From Alteribacillus sp041949975 (lineage in GTDB: Bacteria; Bacillota; Bacilli; Bacillales; Marinococcaceae), in assembly GCF_041949975.1 (NCBI RefSeq), contig NZ_JBHFQG010000003.1:62001-126000 (forward strand): 64,000 nt of DNA. The letters are read 5' to 3'. This document shows positions 42,657 through 51,943 of this stretch, in pieces (position 1 is the first letter of the stretch; each line of letters begins with the position of its first letter). Under the pieces are notes generated by a model that worked only from the letters and a program-made list of their open reading frames with translations, did not search any database and had not been told where the DNA came from. The translations under genes and the position numbers were made by a program.

Positions 42657-43324
42657 TATTCTTCCCGTTCCTTTTCTGTAATATATTGTTCATAACCAGC
42701 CTGGCGCAGCCTGCATGCAGGACATTCTCCGCAGCCATCCCCTGGAATACCGTTATAACATGTCAATGTTTTCTCTTTAATATATGACAGTCTGCCAAGT
42801 TTATCAGCAAGCTCCCAGGTTTCTTTTTTATCAAGCCACATTAACGGGGTGTGCAGGACAAAGTCTTTGTCCATTGCTAGATTTAAGGATACATTCAGCG
42901 ATTTGACAAAAACGTCCCGGCAATCCGGATATCCGCTGTAATCCGTCTCACACACGCCTGTAACAATATGCTTTGCTCCTTTTTGAGATGCATATATGGT
43001 CGCAAAGGAGAAAAACAACAGGTTTCTTCCTTCTACAAAGGTAGTTGGCAATTCTCCCTCATCTCCGTCCTCCACCTTTATGTCATCTCTTGTGAGAGCG
43101 TTCGGTGCAAGCTGGTTTAATAATCCCATATCCATAACCTGGTGTTCTACTCCCAGTTCTTCTGTAATAGCTCTAGCGACTTTTAATTCTTCTTTATGAC
43201 GCTGGCCATAATCGAACGTGACGGCGCTGACCTCTTTAAACCGTTCAAGCGCCCAGAATAAGCAAGTGGTACTATCCTGTCCTCCGCTAAATACTACTAC
43301 TGCTTTTTCATTCGCAAAACTCAA
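42656..43324 (-). CDS. queC: 7-cyano-7-deazaguanine synthase
   Basis: 222 residues from a TTG at 43324, chosen because AGAGGG is seven bases upstream; a TTG two codons earlier is too close. The PP-loop ATP-binding motif is VVFSGGQDSTTCLFWAL near the start. Downstream are VEGRNLLFFSFA and the C-terminal zinc site CYNGIPGDGCGECPACRLR with four Cys. It joins ammonia to carboxydeazaguanine with ATP to give preQ0. First gene of the operon. Confidence 0.95.
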   Translation of the reverse strand: MSFANEKAVVVFSGGQDSTTCLFWALERFKEVSAVTFDYGQRHKEELKVARAITEELGVEHQVMDMGLLNQLAPNALTRDDIKVEDGDEGELPTTFVEGRNLLFFSFATIYASQKGAKHIVTGVCETDYSGYPDCRDVFVKSLNVSLNLAMDKDFVLHTPLMWLDKKETWELADKLGRLSYIKEKTLTCYNGIPGDGCGECPACRLRQAGYEQYITEKEREE

Positions 43325-43440
43325 GGCCAAACCCTCTTTCTATAAATATGCCCTTCATAGCATTCCATAATATATATTTATCATCGTAAGACCTGGGTCT
43401 TTTGCTGACGATTTTTTGACAATATTCCTATTATAACATC
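43325..43440 (-). promoter_or_regulatory. queC leader: extended -10 promoter and short hairpins
   Basis: TATAAT at 43435-43430 with a TG two bases before it is an extended -10 on the minus strand. The leader of about 100 bases contains ATCGT...ACGAT enclosing GACC-CAG-GTC (about 43384-43413). I looked for a preQ1-I riboswitch, which often precedes this operon in bacilli, and could not see its C-rich loop and A-rich tail. Regulation is therefore open. Confidence 0.4.
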
Positions 43441-43507
43441 TTCCACCACATTAAGCTGTTCAAAAATACTTAAAGTGCTTTTTTGATGTTCACAACTCAC
43501 AAACAAA

Positions 43508-43540
43508 GAGGCCCGATTCTATAAGGAACCGAACCTTTTA
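43508..43540 (-). terminator. Terminator after the EAL remnant
   Basis: GGTTCGGTTC pairs fully (with G-U pairs) to GAATCGGGCC, then TCTTTG on the minus strand. Confidence 0.55.
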
Positions 43541-44025
43541 GCCTTGTTGAATGAAATGATGGAGTTCTAACAATTTTTTCGGCCTAGAGTAATAATAACC
43601 TTGAAAGAAGTGACATTGCAATAATTGCAGCTCTCTCTCCTGGGATTCTTCTTCAATACCTTCTGCGATCACTTTCAAGTCCGCTGTAGCAATGATCGTT
43701 TTCACAATCGCAAGGTTGGCTTCTCTATCGTTCATATCTTTTATAAAAGAACGGTCTATTTTTGATAAATGGTCCAGCGCCCAATACTATGTATAAATCC
43801 ATTTCCATCTGCTATTGGAATAAATACAGCAGGAGAAATATATCCTTTTCGCGGATGCTTCCATCTTATCAAAGCCTCCATACCCATCATTTCTCCTCCT
43901 GACCAGCTGGATATAATAGGCTGATAGACTAAAAAAGCTTTTGATTGTGAAGCGCATGATAAAGATCATTTTCCAATTCATAAAACGCTTTTGCTTCTTC
44001 CTTTAAAAACAAAATTGATTCAACT
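43538..44025 (-). pseudogene. EAL-domain cyclic-di-GMP phosphodiesterase remnant
   Basis: The N-terminal part reads ENDLYHALHNQ, shifts one base, then FLVYQPIISSWSGGEMMGME-ALIRW, containing the EAL motif, and KHPRKGYISPAVFIPIADGN. About 80 residues in the middle of the domain are deleted. The frame resumes with LSKIDRSFIKDMNDREANLA, IVKTIIATADLKVIAEGIEE, and a C-terminal helix. Several metal and substrate residues were in the lost part, so the protein cannot work. No GGDEF domain is left upstream. The intact gene was probably a diguanylate phosphodiesterase. Confidence 0.8.
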
Positions 44026-44249
44026 TCTGTTCCTTATTTCGGATTTCTAAAACAGGTTATTCGTTTTATTTTTTCCCCTTACAGAATAAGGGAGAAATAA
44101 AGAGTAATAGGAAGAAAAAAGTAGAAAATGACGGATTTTATCCGTTTTCATAGCGAATGTTTCCGTTTTCCTTTTTATATTTGGATTTTGCTTGATTATT
44201 CATGGAGGAGGATAATGAAGATATAATGAGTGGAAAGAAGGAATAACAA

Positions 44250-44372
44250 ATGAAGAAATTCTTTGAGGATTTTCTTGAAAGCAAATTTGCACGTTCGAAA
44301 AAAGAAGCGGCGCGGGTTATTAAAGAATATCAACATGGAAAAGGGCACATTGACCACTTTTTCTTAAAATAA
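44250..44372 (+). CDS. 40-residue basic/acidic helical protein
   Basis: ATG at 44250 with AAGGA eight bases upstream; peptide MKKFFEDFLESKFARSKKEA then a basic helix ending HGKGHIDHFFLK. Followed by a textbook terminator, which supports a real transcript. It has the size and charge of Bacillus small regulatory peptides but no recognisable family. Confidence 0.55.
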   Translation: MKKFFEDFLESKFARSKKEAARVIKEYQHGKGHIDHFFLK

Positions 44373-44382
44373 TAAAGCTATA

Positions 44383-44415
44383 AATGAAGGATCTTTAAAA
44401 GATGTCTTCTTTTTT
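44383..44415 (+). terminator. Terminator after the 40-residue gene
   Basis: GAAGGATCTTT pairs with AAGATGTCTTC, followed by TTTTTTTATTTT. Confidence 0.8.
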
Positions 44416-44544
44416 TATTTTACCTAAAAAATCTGCTAAATGTCAAAAATCAAAAAATTGATAAGAATGTAACCTATAATCAGTTCATATCAAGTACCGC
44501 TGCCAACTTTGTTACTGCCTGTAAAGAAAAGAAAAAACCAAGCA

Positions 44545-44581
44545 AAACAGCCGGTCGTGATTTTTCCAAGACCGGCTGTTT
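44545..44581. terminator. AAACAGCCGGTC hairpin, dispersed terminator family copy
   Basis: 12-bp stem AAACAGCCGGTC / GACCGGCTGTTT with a 13-base loop. It lies downstream of acsA on the minus strand. Same family as 18392-18430 and 53714-53752. Confidence 0.65.
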
Positions 44582-44639
44582 ACCATGCAATGGCATTTGT
44601 GACAATCTCGTTATTATTACTGCGAAAAAATGAAAAAGG

Positions 44640-46361
44640 CTAATCTTCTAACGTAGACAAATCTCCTGTTGGCAATCCAAGATCCCAGGCTTTTAGGACA
44701 CGGCGCATGATTTTACCCGAACTTGTTTTAGGAATAGATCTGCGTATTTCAAACAACCGGGGAGCTGCATGAGCAGCCAGCTTCGTTTTTACATGCTGGC
44801 GAATATCGTTTAATAACTCTTCGTTTTCCATATATCCTTCCCGCAATGTAATAAATGCTTTGATTGCTTCCCCTCGTATAGGGTCAGGTACTCCTATCAC
44901 CCCTGCTTCGGCTACCGCAGGATGTTCGACAAGCTTGCTTTCTACTTCAAAAGGTCCTACCCGTTCTCCGGAAGTGTTAATTACATCATCGACACGGCCT
45001 TCAAACCAAAAATAGCCGTCTGCATCCCGATATGCTGTGTCACCTGTTATAAACCATCCGTTTAGAAAATATTTTTCATAACGTTCCGCATTGTTCCAAA
45101 TGGTTCGAACCATTGCAGGCCATTTCGGCTTTATCGCAAGGTTGCCCATCTGCCGTGCAGGAAGCTCTATTCCATCATCGTCAATAATAGCAGCTTCAAT
45201 TCCAGGGAGAGGCTTTCCCATTGAACCAGGCCGGATGGAATTGCATGTAAAATTAGCACAAATTGGAGCACCTGTTTCGGTCATCCACCAGTTATCATGG
45301 ATTCGCAGGTTTAATGCCTCTTGAGCCCAGCGAATGACTTCAGGGTTCAGCGGTTCACCAGCGGAGAGCATATGACGAAGTTGGGACAAATCATATTGTT
45401 TCGGCAGCTCATCTCCGCTGCTCATTAGTAAACGAAAAGCAGTAGGCGCGCTGAACCAGACTGTTACTTGATATTTCTCTAAAGTAGCAAACCACTCTTC
45501 GGCATTAAAACGGCCGCCGCGAAGGACATTCGTAACACCATTCAGCCATGGAGACCACATTCCAGCTGATGTCCCTGTTACCCAGCCTGGATCTGCCGTA
45601 CACCAATAAATATCATCTTCATTTAAATCATATACCCATTTCCCTGCTATGTATTGATGGACCATGGCATCGTGTACCTGAAGCACACCTTTTGGCTTCC
45701 CTGTTGACCCCGATGTATAAATGAGCATCATTCCATCTTCACGGTCAACCCATTCGATCACTTCCTGTTCTGAAACAGATAAAAGATCGTCATATAATAA
45801 TTGATTGTCCTCTATCGTTTTGTCTGCACCTACTAAAATAACGTATTCCAAATCAGGAAGCTGGTCCGTCGGGATACGTTCGAACAGTTCTGGCGTGGTT
45901 ACTACTGCTTTTGCACCACTGTCAGCTAATCGTTCTTTTACTGCTTCTTCCATAAACGCTTCAAATAACGGGCCGGCAATAGCTCCGATTCGAAGGGTAC
46001 CGAGCATAGAGATATATAGCTCAGGACTGCGCGGCATAAAGATAAATACTCGATCTCCCTTTTCAATTCCATATTTTTTCAGACCATTTGCAAATTTACA
46101 TGACAGCGATTTCAAATCTGAGAACGTATAGGATGCTTCATAATTACTATCCGTATAAATAAATGCTGTTTTGTCTCCTTTTCCTTCCTCTACATGACGA
46201 TCAATAGCTTCATATACCATATTGACCTTCCCGGTTTTTGACCAGGTAAAACGATCTTCCACCTTTTTCCAATCCATCGTTTTTACCGTTTCTTCATAGT
46301 TTTGGAGATTAGCATTGTTATTCATACTCTTTATTTCTTGTACGTCTACTGTTCTTCCCAT
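44640..46361 (-). CDS. acsA: Acetyl-CoA synthetase
   Basis: 573 residues, the length of Bacillus AcsA, from the ATG at 46361 behind AAGGAGG; an upstream TTG would put that site inside the gene. ANL-superfamily motifs: MLIYTSGSTGKPKGVLQVHD (P-loop), WWMTETGAPICANF (acetate/AMP site), NGWFITGDTAYRDADGYFWF and GRVDDVINTSGERVG (hinge), and the catalytic Lys in KTSSGKIMRR. It activates acetate to acetyl-CoA with ATP and is regulated in relatives by Lys acetylation of that same site. The divergent acuABC genes of Bacillus are not present here. Confidence 0.95.
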   Translation of the reverse strand: MGRTVDVQEIKSMNNNANLQNYEETVKTMDWKKVEDRFTWSKTGKVNMVYEAIDRHVEEGKGDKTAFIYTDSNYEASYTFSDLKSLSCKFANGLKKYGIEKGDRVFIFMPRSPELYISMLGTLRIGAIAGPLFEAFMEEAVKERLADSGAKAVVTTPELFERIPTDQLPDLEYVILVGADKTIEDNQLLYDDLLSVSEQEVIEWVDREDGMMLIYTSGSTGKPKGVLQVHDAMVHQYIAGKWVYDLNEDDIYWCTADPGWVTGTSAGMWSPWLNGVTNVLRGGRFNAEEWFATLEKYQVTVWFSAPTAFRLLMSSGDELPKQYDLSQLRHMLSAGEPLNPEVIRWAQEALNLRIHDNWWMTETGAPICANFTCNSIRPGSMGKPLPGIEAAIIDDDGIELPARQMGNLAIKPKWPAMVRTIWNNAERYEKYFLNGWFITGDTAYRDADGYFWFEGRVDDVINTSGERVGPFEVESKLVEHPAVAEAGVIGVPDPIRGEAIKAFITLREGYMENEELLNDIRQHVKTKLAAHAAPRLFEIRRSIPKTSSGKIMRRVLKAWDLGLPTGDLSTLED

Positions 46362-46677
46362 AATAACCTCCTTCAATATGTTCTATAACAGAAAATTTAT
46401 CATTTTATATTATATAACAGCGATACTCATTTTGGAATACTTAACTAAAGATAAAGAATTTTTAGTTTTTTTAATAAGTAATGGGTTATTTTTCGAACGG
46501 TTAAATTTAGTACGGTGCAATGAAGGAGGGGAGGTTGAGCACTTCATGAGAGCGCTTTTTAGAAGGAATTTCTGCAACCACATCTTGTGTGGACAATAAC
46601 GAAATGGAAGTGTCACATATAAATGTAAGAGCCATCCCCTGCTTTGAGATAGCTCCTTTTTCGTCATTTGTGATGTA
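46362..46677. other. Intergenic region: acsA promoter side and a hairpin
   Basis: Strongly AT-rich near acsA. A hairpin at about 46627-46663 (GAGCcATC with GATaGCTC, then TTTTT on the plus strand) may act as a terminator. A 16-codon plus-strand frame behind GGAGGGGAGG (from about 46545) is too short to support. Confidence 0.35.
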
Positions 46678-47220
46678 TTAATTATTGCTTGTTTCCTCAT
46701 CTAAATATACTTGGCTTCCGACTGCTTTTCGCTGTCCTTGATATTTTCCTTGATAAGGTACAGCTGCTTTTTTATCCATGAACGCGAACACAAGCTGAGC
46801 GATCCGGCGGCCTGCTTTTAATCGAATAGGCAGGCGGTTCGCATTGTAGAGCTCGAGTGTAATTTCTCCTTCAAATCCAGGGTCAACCCAGCCGGCATTT
46901 TGAATGAACAGCCCCATGCGTCCGATCGAGCTTCGTCCTTCCACAAACGCCGTTACCTGATCAGGTAGCCTAATATATTCTTTCGTCGTAGCAAGTAAAA
47001 ATGAATGAGGAGGAATGATGACTTCTTCACTTTCAAATTCTAGATATTTAGCAGGTTCATCCAGTGCAATCGATTCAATTGCGTTTTCATCAATTTTTAA
47101 AAAGTGAGTTCCGAGTCTAATATCTACAGATGCCGGCTGTACTTGATGGTCTTCTATTGGTTCAATCTGCAGCTCATCCTGCTCTATCATTGTTTTGATG
47201 GTTTGGTCCGATAAAATCAA
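46678..47220 (-). CDS. dcd: dCTP deaminase (possibly bifunctional with dUTPase)
   Basis: 180 residues from a TTG at 47220, with AGGAGG eight bases upstream. The dUTPase-fold motifs are all present: VQPASVDIRLG, FVEGRSSIGRMGLFIQN (phosphate-binding), GWVDPGFEGEITLELYN (catalytic Glu) and RRIAQLVFAFMD, then a Gly/Gln C-terminal arm (YQGKYQGQRKA) that closes over the nucleotide. It deaminates dCTP to dUTP on the route to dTMP. Whether it also hydrolyses dUTP cannot be decided by eye. Monocistronic; no clear neighbour. Confidence 0.93.
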   Translation of the reverse strand: MILSDQTIKTMIEQDELQIEPIEDHQVQPASVDIRLGTHFLKIDENAIESIALDEPAKYLEFESEEVIIPPHSFLLATTKEYIRLPDQVTAFVEGRSSIGRMGLFIQNAGWVDPGFEGEITLELYNANRLPIRLKAGRRIAQLVFAFMDKKAAVPYQGKYQGQRKAVGSQVYLDEETSNN

Positions 47221-47339
47221 CAGTATTGCCTCCTGCTCTCTCGTTTATTTCTTCTCCTCATTCAGTATATATAATTGTGCCCGCTTACGCTAGAGAAGGT
47301 TTTGATAATTCATTCTTTATTCTTCTTCATGCATAACAG

Positions 47340-48680
47340 CTAGAATGTTTTGCCATTGTATATTTCTTGAAAACGCAGTCCTACAGGTTCTTCCATTCGT
47401 TTGCGGATCGTCACATAATGCATGAGTGTAAGAATCACTATCCCTGTATTCATACCGATAATGATCCCATCCATTTGCAGCTGGGGAATAGAACCCAATA
47501 CATACATAAGTACAAACGACACGGTTGTCGACCAAATAGAATGAAGAAATGCATCCTTCACAAGCCCAAGACCGATTAGAAAGGCCTGCATAGGAATAAC
47601 AAAGAAATGAAAGAAAAAATACGGAGCAAGCAGCTGCAGGTATACCGCGGCCGGTGATTTTTCAAAAAACAAACTAGTCAATTCATTTGAGAAAAAATAA
47701 AATATTCCAACAGCAGGAACGGCATATAGAAATGTCCCGGCCATAATCTTGTTTAACAGAGTGCTCAGTGAAGACACCTGTTTTTTGGCATAGGCTTCAG
47801 AAACTGTTGGAATAAGAATGATTAATAACGAATGAGCAATAAAAGCCGGGAAAAATCCTATTGTAAACGCAACCCCTGCAAGCTTTCCATATTGTATGGT
47901 TGCTTGTTCTTCTACTACTCCTGCGTTCATCAGTGCTGCTTTAATTAAAAACGGCTTGACCGCAAAAGATGCTGCATGAAAGATACGCAGCCCCGTTGTC
48001 GGTAAGGAAACAGCTAAGAGAGTTTGCAGAACGGATGCTTTTTTCATAGGTAGAGACGGCTTTTGCTTCAATTGCTTTAATTCTTTTAAAAACAATACGA
48101 ATAGATACAAAAACACGACTAACTCAGTTCCTATTAAAGTACATAAGCTTAAAAGTATAGCTATATCCGCCTGGAAATGAAATAATTTAAACACCGCAAT
48201 TAAAAGGACTAATTGTACAGCTCTTCTTAGAAAATTTGCTATGGCAATTTTTCCCATATGCTGTGTTCCCATAAAATAGCCTCTAGCAATCGAGGATAAC
48301 GCAATGATAGGAATAAGGGTTAACAGTAAATACGGCAGTGCTGGGTGATACTTATCAAAAACTGGAATCAGCGGAAACACAATAAAAGCTGCAGCTAAAC
48401 AAGCAACGATAAATGCTGTCGTAAAACGTATCGTGTGATGCAGTAAGCTTTTATGGTAGGCCTTTTCTTTTTCGGCTACTGCTTTGGAAATAGAAATAGG
48501 CAGCTCCATGCTTGCAATCACAACAAGAAACACGATCGTTGGCAGAATGGACATATATAAACCGAGACCTTTTTCTCCCAGTTCACGGGCTAATACCATA
48601 TTAATCAAAAATTCTAAGCATTCTCCTAAAAAGGCAGCAATGATAAGTAAGAATGTCCCGACCACAAACGTGTTTTTCAT
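47340..48680 (-). CDS. MOP-superfamily flippase (polysaccharide/lipid II type, SpoVB-like)
   Basis: 446 residues from the ATG at 48680, with GGGGAGG upstream; a longer in-frame version lacks a site. About 14 membrane helices. It starts KNTFVVGTFLLIIAAFLGEC and contains ARELGEKGLGLYMSILPTIV (loop after helix 1-2) and SISKAVAEKEKAYHKSLLHH, the pattern of Bacillus YkvU/SpoVB-type flippases, with GYFMGTQHMGKIAIANFLRR (helix 4-5). These proteins flip undecaprenyl-linked sugars or peptidoglycan precursors. The substrate here is unknown. Single gene. Confidence 0.88.
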   Translation of the reverse strand: MKNTFVVGTFLLIIAAFLGECLEFLINMVLARELGEKGLGLYMSILPTIVFLVVIASMELPISISKAVAEKEKAYHKSLLHHTIRFTTAFIVACLAAAFIVFPLIPVFDKYHPALPYLLLTLIPIIALSSIARGYFMGTQHMGKIAIANFLRRAVQLVLLIAVFKLFHFQADIAILLSLCTLIGTELVVFLYLFVLFLKELKQLKQKPSLPMKKASVLQTLLAVSLPTTGLRIFHAASFAVKPFLIKAALMNAGVVEEQATIQYGKLAGVAFTIGFFPAFIAHSLLIILIPTVSEAYAKKQVSSLSTLLNKIMAGTFLYAVPAVGIFYFFSNELTSLFFEKSPAAVYLQLLAPYFFFHFFVIPMQAFLIGLGLVKDAFLHSIWSTTVSFVLMYVLGSIPQLQMDGIIIGMNTGIVILTLMHYVTIRKRMEEPVGLRFQEIYNGKTF

Positions 48681-49005
48681 ATGGCCTCCCCTTCTTTTCC
48701 ACATCTCTTCTATCATATGAGACAAGTTGGAGAAGTATTTATTCACCTCGAGACCTAAATAAGAAAATCCATCTTTATGACTGAAGAAAAAGAGAAGAAA
48801 TGATATAAAAACGGAGGGAGGATTGCGGAGAAATGGATGACGTTCTAGGTGATATAAGGAAGTGCGAGCGTTTATGACTCATTTTGAGAAACATATGCAC
48901 ATATTTCCAAAATTTATGAATCAATTTCTTCAAATGTGGGAATAACTTGAGGTCTGGCCCCTCTACAAAAAAACGCCCTCTTCTGTTAAGCGAGCTTTTT
49001 GCAAA
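48681..49005. other. Gap with no supported gene
   Basis: One short plus-strand frame (48874 to 48945; MTHFEKHMHIFPKFMNQFLQ) is present but has no clear ribosome binding site. I do not annotate it. Confidence 0.3.
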
Positions 49006-49042
49006 AAAATGCCGCCAGCCCTCATCCAGGCTGACGGTTTTT
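49006..49042 (-). terminator. Terminator of the IDEAL-domain gene
   Basis: On the minus strand CCGTCAGCC pairs with GGCTGGCGG, then CATTTTTTT. Confidence 0.8.
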
Positions 49043-49047
49043 ATTTC

Positions 49048-49347
49048 TTATTTCACTTTAAATTCCAGTTCAACTTCATATCCTTGCTCTGAGATGACCT
49101 TGCCATATTTGTATTCTCCAATTAGGGCATTATATTGATTGGTTAATACTTGAAAGCTTTCCGGGTCCTTCTGGTCTAGTGCCTTGTCAATCATGCGCTG
49201 CAGCCGCTCTTTATTAAAGTAATAAACAGCGTATTCCATAGTCATCTGGGCATATAGCGATTGAAGCACCTGTCTTGATGGTCTTCTGCCATGCTTTGCC
49301 GACTTGATTTTTTTCATAAAATGCTGTTCATGAGTAGGATGTAACAT
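49048..49347 (-). CDS. IDEAL domain protein
   Basis: 99 residues from the ATG at 49347, behind GGGGG about ten bases upstream; an upstream in-frame start is inside unrelated sequence. The core is QMTMEYAVYYFNKERLQRMI-DKALDQKDPESFQVLTNQYN, a clear match to the IDEAL domain, here with DKAL for the eponymous residues, followed by a short acidic strand end. IDEAL modules occur at the C-termini of small Bacillus regulators. The partner is unknown. Confidence 0.82.
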   Translation of the reverse strand: MLHPTHEQHFMKKIKSAKHGRRPSRQVLQSLYAQMTMEYAVYYFNKERLQRMIDKALDQKDPESFQVLTNQYNALIGEYKYGKVISEQGYEVELEFKVK

Positions 49348-49830
49348 TTTCGTCGAACCCCCTATCCTTTCACCGGCCTTTACCGGTTTTTGGCTTTCTG
49401 TCCTGTCCTTGGCGGGCGACGCGCGCATGAAGTACTGGCCCGGGCTCAAGCATGTGTTTGTTTACTGACAACATACCCGCATGGCGCTTCCTCTAAACGC
49501 TTTCTGCTTACATCTTTCTTTATACTTCTTTTCTTAGGGTATACGGCTGGCTTTGATGCTTCTTCCTTTTCTAAGGAAACCCTCTTGATGACTATTCTGC
49601 TGCCGCTTATTTCTAATGCTTTTGTGTCTCCTATGGTACAAGGAAAGCATTTAGGCTTTTGATTGTTTGAGGAGCGGCCGGAAAATACAATTTTTTCTTG
49701 TGTGGGTGGCTTCTTTTTTATTATATTACAGGACACTATTTAGCGTGTTTGTTATATTTATATGTGATAGTTCTTGTATAAATGCGGGCTTCTATCCTGT
49801 TTTTGAAGAATCTGGTTTTTGAAGAATAAG

Positions 49831-50037
49831 CTGCGAATCTCTTCGTCAGCTGCAGTCGTTTAGTCAGGTCACGTAACGGGGTACGCTCCTTCCTGCTCTC
49901 CTTGGCTTCCTCGACCTTCTTGCTTCTTCTTCAAAAACTCTAGCCAACTACGAGACTCTTCCTCAGCTGTAGTCGTTTAGTCAGGTCACGTAACGGGGTA
50001 CGCTCCTTCCTGCTCTCCTTGGCTTCCTCGACCTTCT
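49831..50037. repeat. Two direct repeats of about 90 bp, 67 bp identical
   Basis: 49854-49920 and 49971-50037 are identical over 67 bases, beginning AGTCGTTTAGTCAGGTCACG and ending CTTCCTCGACCTTCT. The preceding 23 bases are also similar. The unit has no open frame of its own. No transposase or terminal inverted repeats are seen; it may be a small non-autonomous element. Confidence 0.75.
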
Positions 50038-50640
50038 GCTGATTCTCTTCAGCGCTGCGGGCTTTTTGTCAGGTGTGTACCGGGTGGCTTTTTCAGCCTT
50101 CTTTACAACTTCTTCATAAACTTCTTTTTTCCTGCTTTTTCTCTTTCGGCTGCTGCAGTTTTTCCGTCCTTCTTGTGCTATTTTACTTTCTTTTTCCGGC
50201 TTATCTGGGACATTTACTTCCTTTAATTGCCGTATCCGTTCTAAGTGTTACAGCAGACAGGTGCTCCACTACTTGACCATAGGCAGTCGCAATCAAACTT
50301 TTCTGACTTTTATGAGCGGTTCGGCAGGGGTGACCCGCCCCTCCGCAGGACTCAAACACCGAGCACAGAATGTGTACCCCCACGTCGCTATTTTCTCTTT
50401 AAAAAAGCGCTGTTTCGATTTTAATCTTTTTTTGTATGCGCTTTCTTATATTATAACGTATGTTGCTGGTCCATTTAAATAACTGATCTCAGCTTTTTTC
50501 TTATCCTTTAAAAAGTTTAACTTTGCTAAAGGAATAAAAGTATAAGTAAAGACTAAGGCTTCCAACGTACAGGATTGCTACAGGACGCAGCGTTTTTAGG
50601 CGGTTTCCTTTATACACGGCGGCAAGCCGAGTTTTCCTAA
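50038..50640. other. Intergenic region without a supported gene
   Basis: No credible coding frame on either strand; the segments with open frames have no ribosome binding site and no protein-like composition. A GC-rich stretch near 50318-50350 (GGGGTGACCCGCCCC) can fold. I cannot identify an RNA here. Confidence 0.4.
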
Positions 50641-50742
50641 AAGGGATCACCAATGAAGGAAAAAAACGTCACTTGTATATTAGAGAAATTTTTCGGTATA
50701 ATAAAATACAAACAAACGTTCGAAAAAGAGAGAGGGATGGCT

Positions 50743-51123
50743 ATGCAAATAAAAGAAGAAGAACATATTATGATTCATTACTTCATTTTGCTTCCTCTTG
50801 TTAAAAAAGTTCTTGAAAAAGATTTTCAGCTTTTTGAAACCGGGTCCTTTAAGGTGAAAGATCCTTATTTAGACATGGTCCAAGAAGCATTACGGCTTCT
50901 GCACAAAGATATGCGCCATATTAAACAGTACATGCATCAAAAGCAAATCCGCGTCACCTTCGAAGAGAACGACGGCATGTTTTCACGCTACAGCTATGTG
51001 TGTAGAGGGCATGAAGGATCGAGCAGTTACTTAAATGCTAATCTAAAACGCCAGACCCGTCATTGTATGGAAGCCTATTTTCTAAAAACATCCCCTCTTC
51101 AATCCGATTCTGTCCTTCATTAA
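50743..51123 (+). CDS. YhjD-like protein
   Basis: 126 residues from the ATG at 50743, with GAGAGGG six bases upstream. Core: FILLPLVKKVLEKDFQLFET, then FKVKDPYLDMVQEALRLLHK, KQYMHQKQIRVTFEENDGMF and YSYVCRGHEGSSSYLNANLK. The order and spacing match Bacillus YhjD, a small protein made late in sporulation or stress whose role is unknown. Promoter TTGTAT-N18-TATAAT at about 50675-50704. The last ten residues are variable. Confidence 0.75.
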   Translation: MQIKEEEHIMIHYFILLPLVKKVLEKDFQLFETGSFKVKDPYLDMVQEALRLLHKDMRHIKQYMHQKQIRVTFEENDGMFSRYSYVCRGHEGSSSYLNANLKRQTRHCMEAYFLKTSPLQSDSVLH

Positions 51124-51289
51124 AAATGAAAATTTTCTGTAATGAAATGGATAATTGACAAACACTAAACACGAGAGATACATTACAATAAGAAAAACGC
51201 AAGCCGGGCTGGCTTGAAACACCAATGGAACAGCTAGCTCGTTTTTGGAAACAAAGCAGAACCAGGAGAACCAGGAGGGAGACAATGCT

Positions 51290-51943
51290 GTGAAAAAGCA
51301 ATTTGCAGTCATAGGGCTGGGACAATTCGGCGTCAGTGTCAGCACAGAACTATACAAGCTTGGTCATGATGTTCTTGCAATTGATGTCAACGAAACAAAA
51401 GTAAACGAGATTGTAAACGATTCTACCCACAGTGCTGTAGCTGATGGAACGGATGAAAAAGCGCTTCGCAGCTTGGGAATTACAAATTTTGACCATGTAA
51501 TTGTCGCAATTGGAGATAATCTTCAGGCCAGCATTCTTTGCACATTGCTTCTAAAAGAAATGGGCATTGATTCTGTCTGGGTAAAAGCCCAAAATTATTA
51601 TCATCACAAAGTTCTCGACAAAATTGGTGCAGATAAAATTATCCATCCAGAACATGATATGGGTAACCGAATCGCACAGCATCTCGTATCGGAAAAGGTT
51701 ATTGACTACATTGAACTCTCCGATGACTTTTCGATTGTTGAAATTGCTGCCCCCCGTTTTATGGATAACCGAACATTAATCGAACTAAATATCCGTGCAA
51801 AATTTGGAGTAACCATTTTGGGAATAAAAAGAGGAAAAGATATCAACATATCTCCTATGGCAGACGACAAAATATTTGAAAATGACGTTTTAATAGTTAT
51901 CGGTCATAAAAACGATTTAAAACGTTTTGAAGAAAGCAATTAA
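51290..51943 (+). CDS. ktrA: KtrA/TrkA-type K+ channel regulatory (RCK) protein
   Basis: 217 residues from a GTG at 51290, with AGGAGG about 11 bases upstream. An RCK_N Rossmann domain starts KQFAVIGLGQFGVSVSTELY (GxGxxG) and has HSAVADGTDEKAL, DHVIVAIGDNLQASILCTLL, VKAQNYYHHKVLDKIGADKI and IHPEHDMGN with the conserved His. A TrkA_C domain fills the rest. It gates a Ktr-type K+ channel in response to nucleotides. No KtrB/KtrD channel gene is adjacent, as is also true of ktrC in Bacillus. The following gene is an osmolyte transporter, fitting a salt-stress role. Confidence 0.93.
   Translation: MKKQFAVIGLGQFGVSVSTELYKLGHDVLAIDVNETKVNEIVNDSTHSAVADGTDEKALRSLGITNFDHVIVAIGDNLQASILCTLLLKEMGIDSVWVKAQNYYHHKVLDKIGADKIIHPEHDMGNRIAQHLVSEKVIDYIELSDDFSIVEIAAPRFMDNRTLIELNIRAKFGVTILGIKRGKDINISPMADDKIFENDVLIVIGHKNDLKRFEESN

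Noticed and set aside
43325..43440. preQ1-I riboswitch before queC
   Set aside because: Expected from other bacilli, but the C-rich loop and A-rich pairing tail are not visible. Only a generic hairpin is present.
46315..46599. Plus-strand open frame over the acsA promoter
   Set aside because: AT-rich low-complexity translation, no ribosome binding site, and it overlaps the acsA 5' end.
49446..49736. Minus-strand open frame of 96 codons (GTG start) upstream of the IDEAL gene
   Set aside because: No ribosome binding site, no family resemblance, Lys/Ser-rich composition. The opposite strand is open too. I leave it out rather than guess.
50261..50482. Overlapping open frames on both strands in the 50.2-50.5 kb GC-rich stretch, or an SRP/6S-type RNA
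   Set aside because: No start signals or protein-like pattern, and none of the conserved sequence blocks of SRP RNA, RNase P RNA or tmRNA.
51124..51289. ydaO (c-di-AMP) riboswitch before the ktrA-like gene
   Set aside because: The leader is too short, and none of the conserved blocks of that class are visible; only a small GC hairpin is seen.
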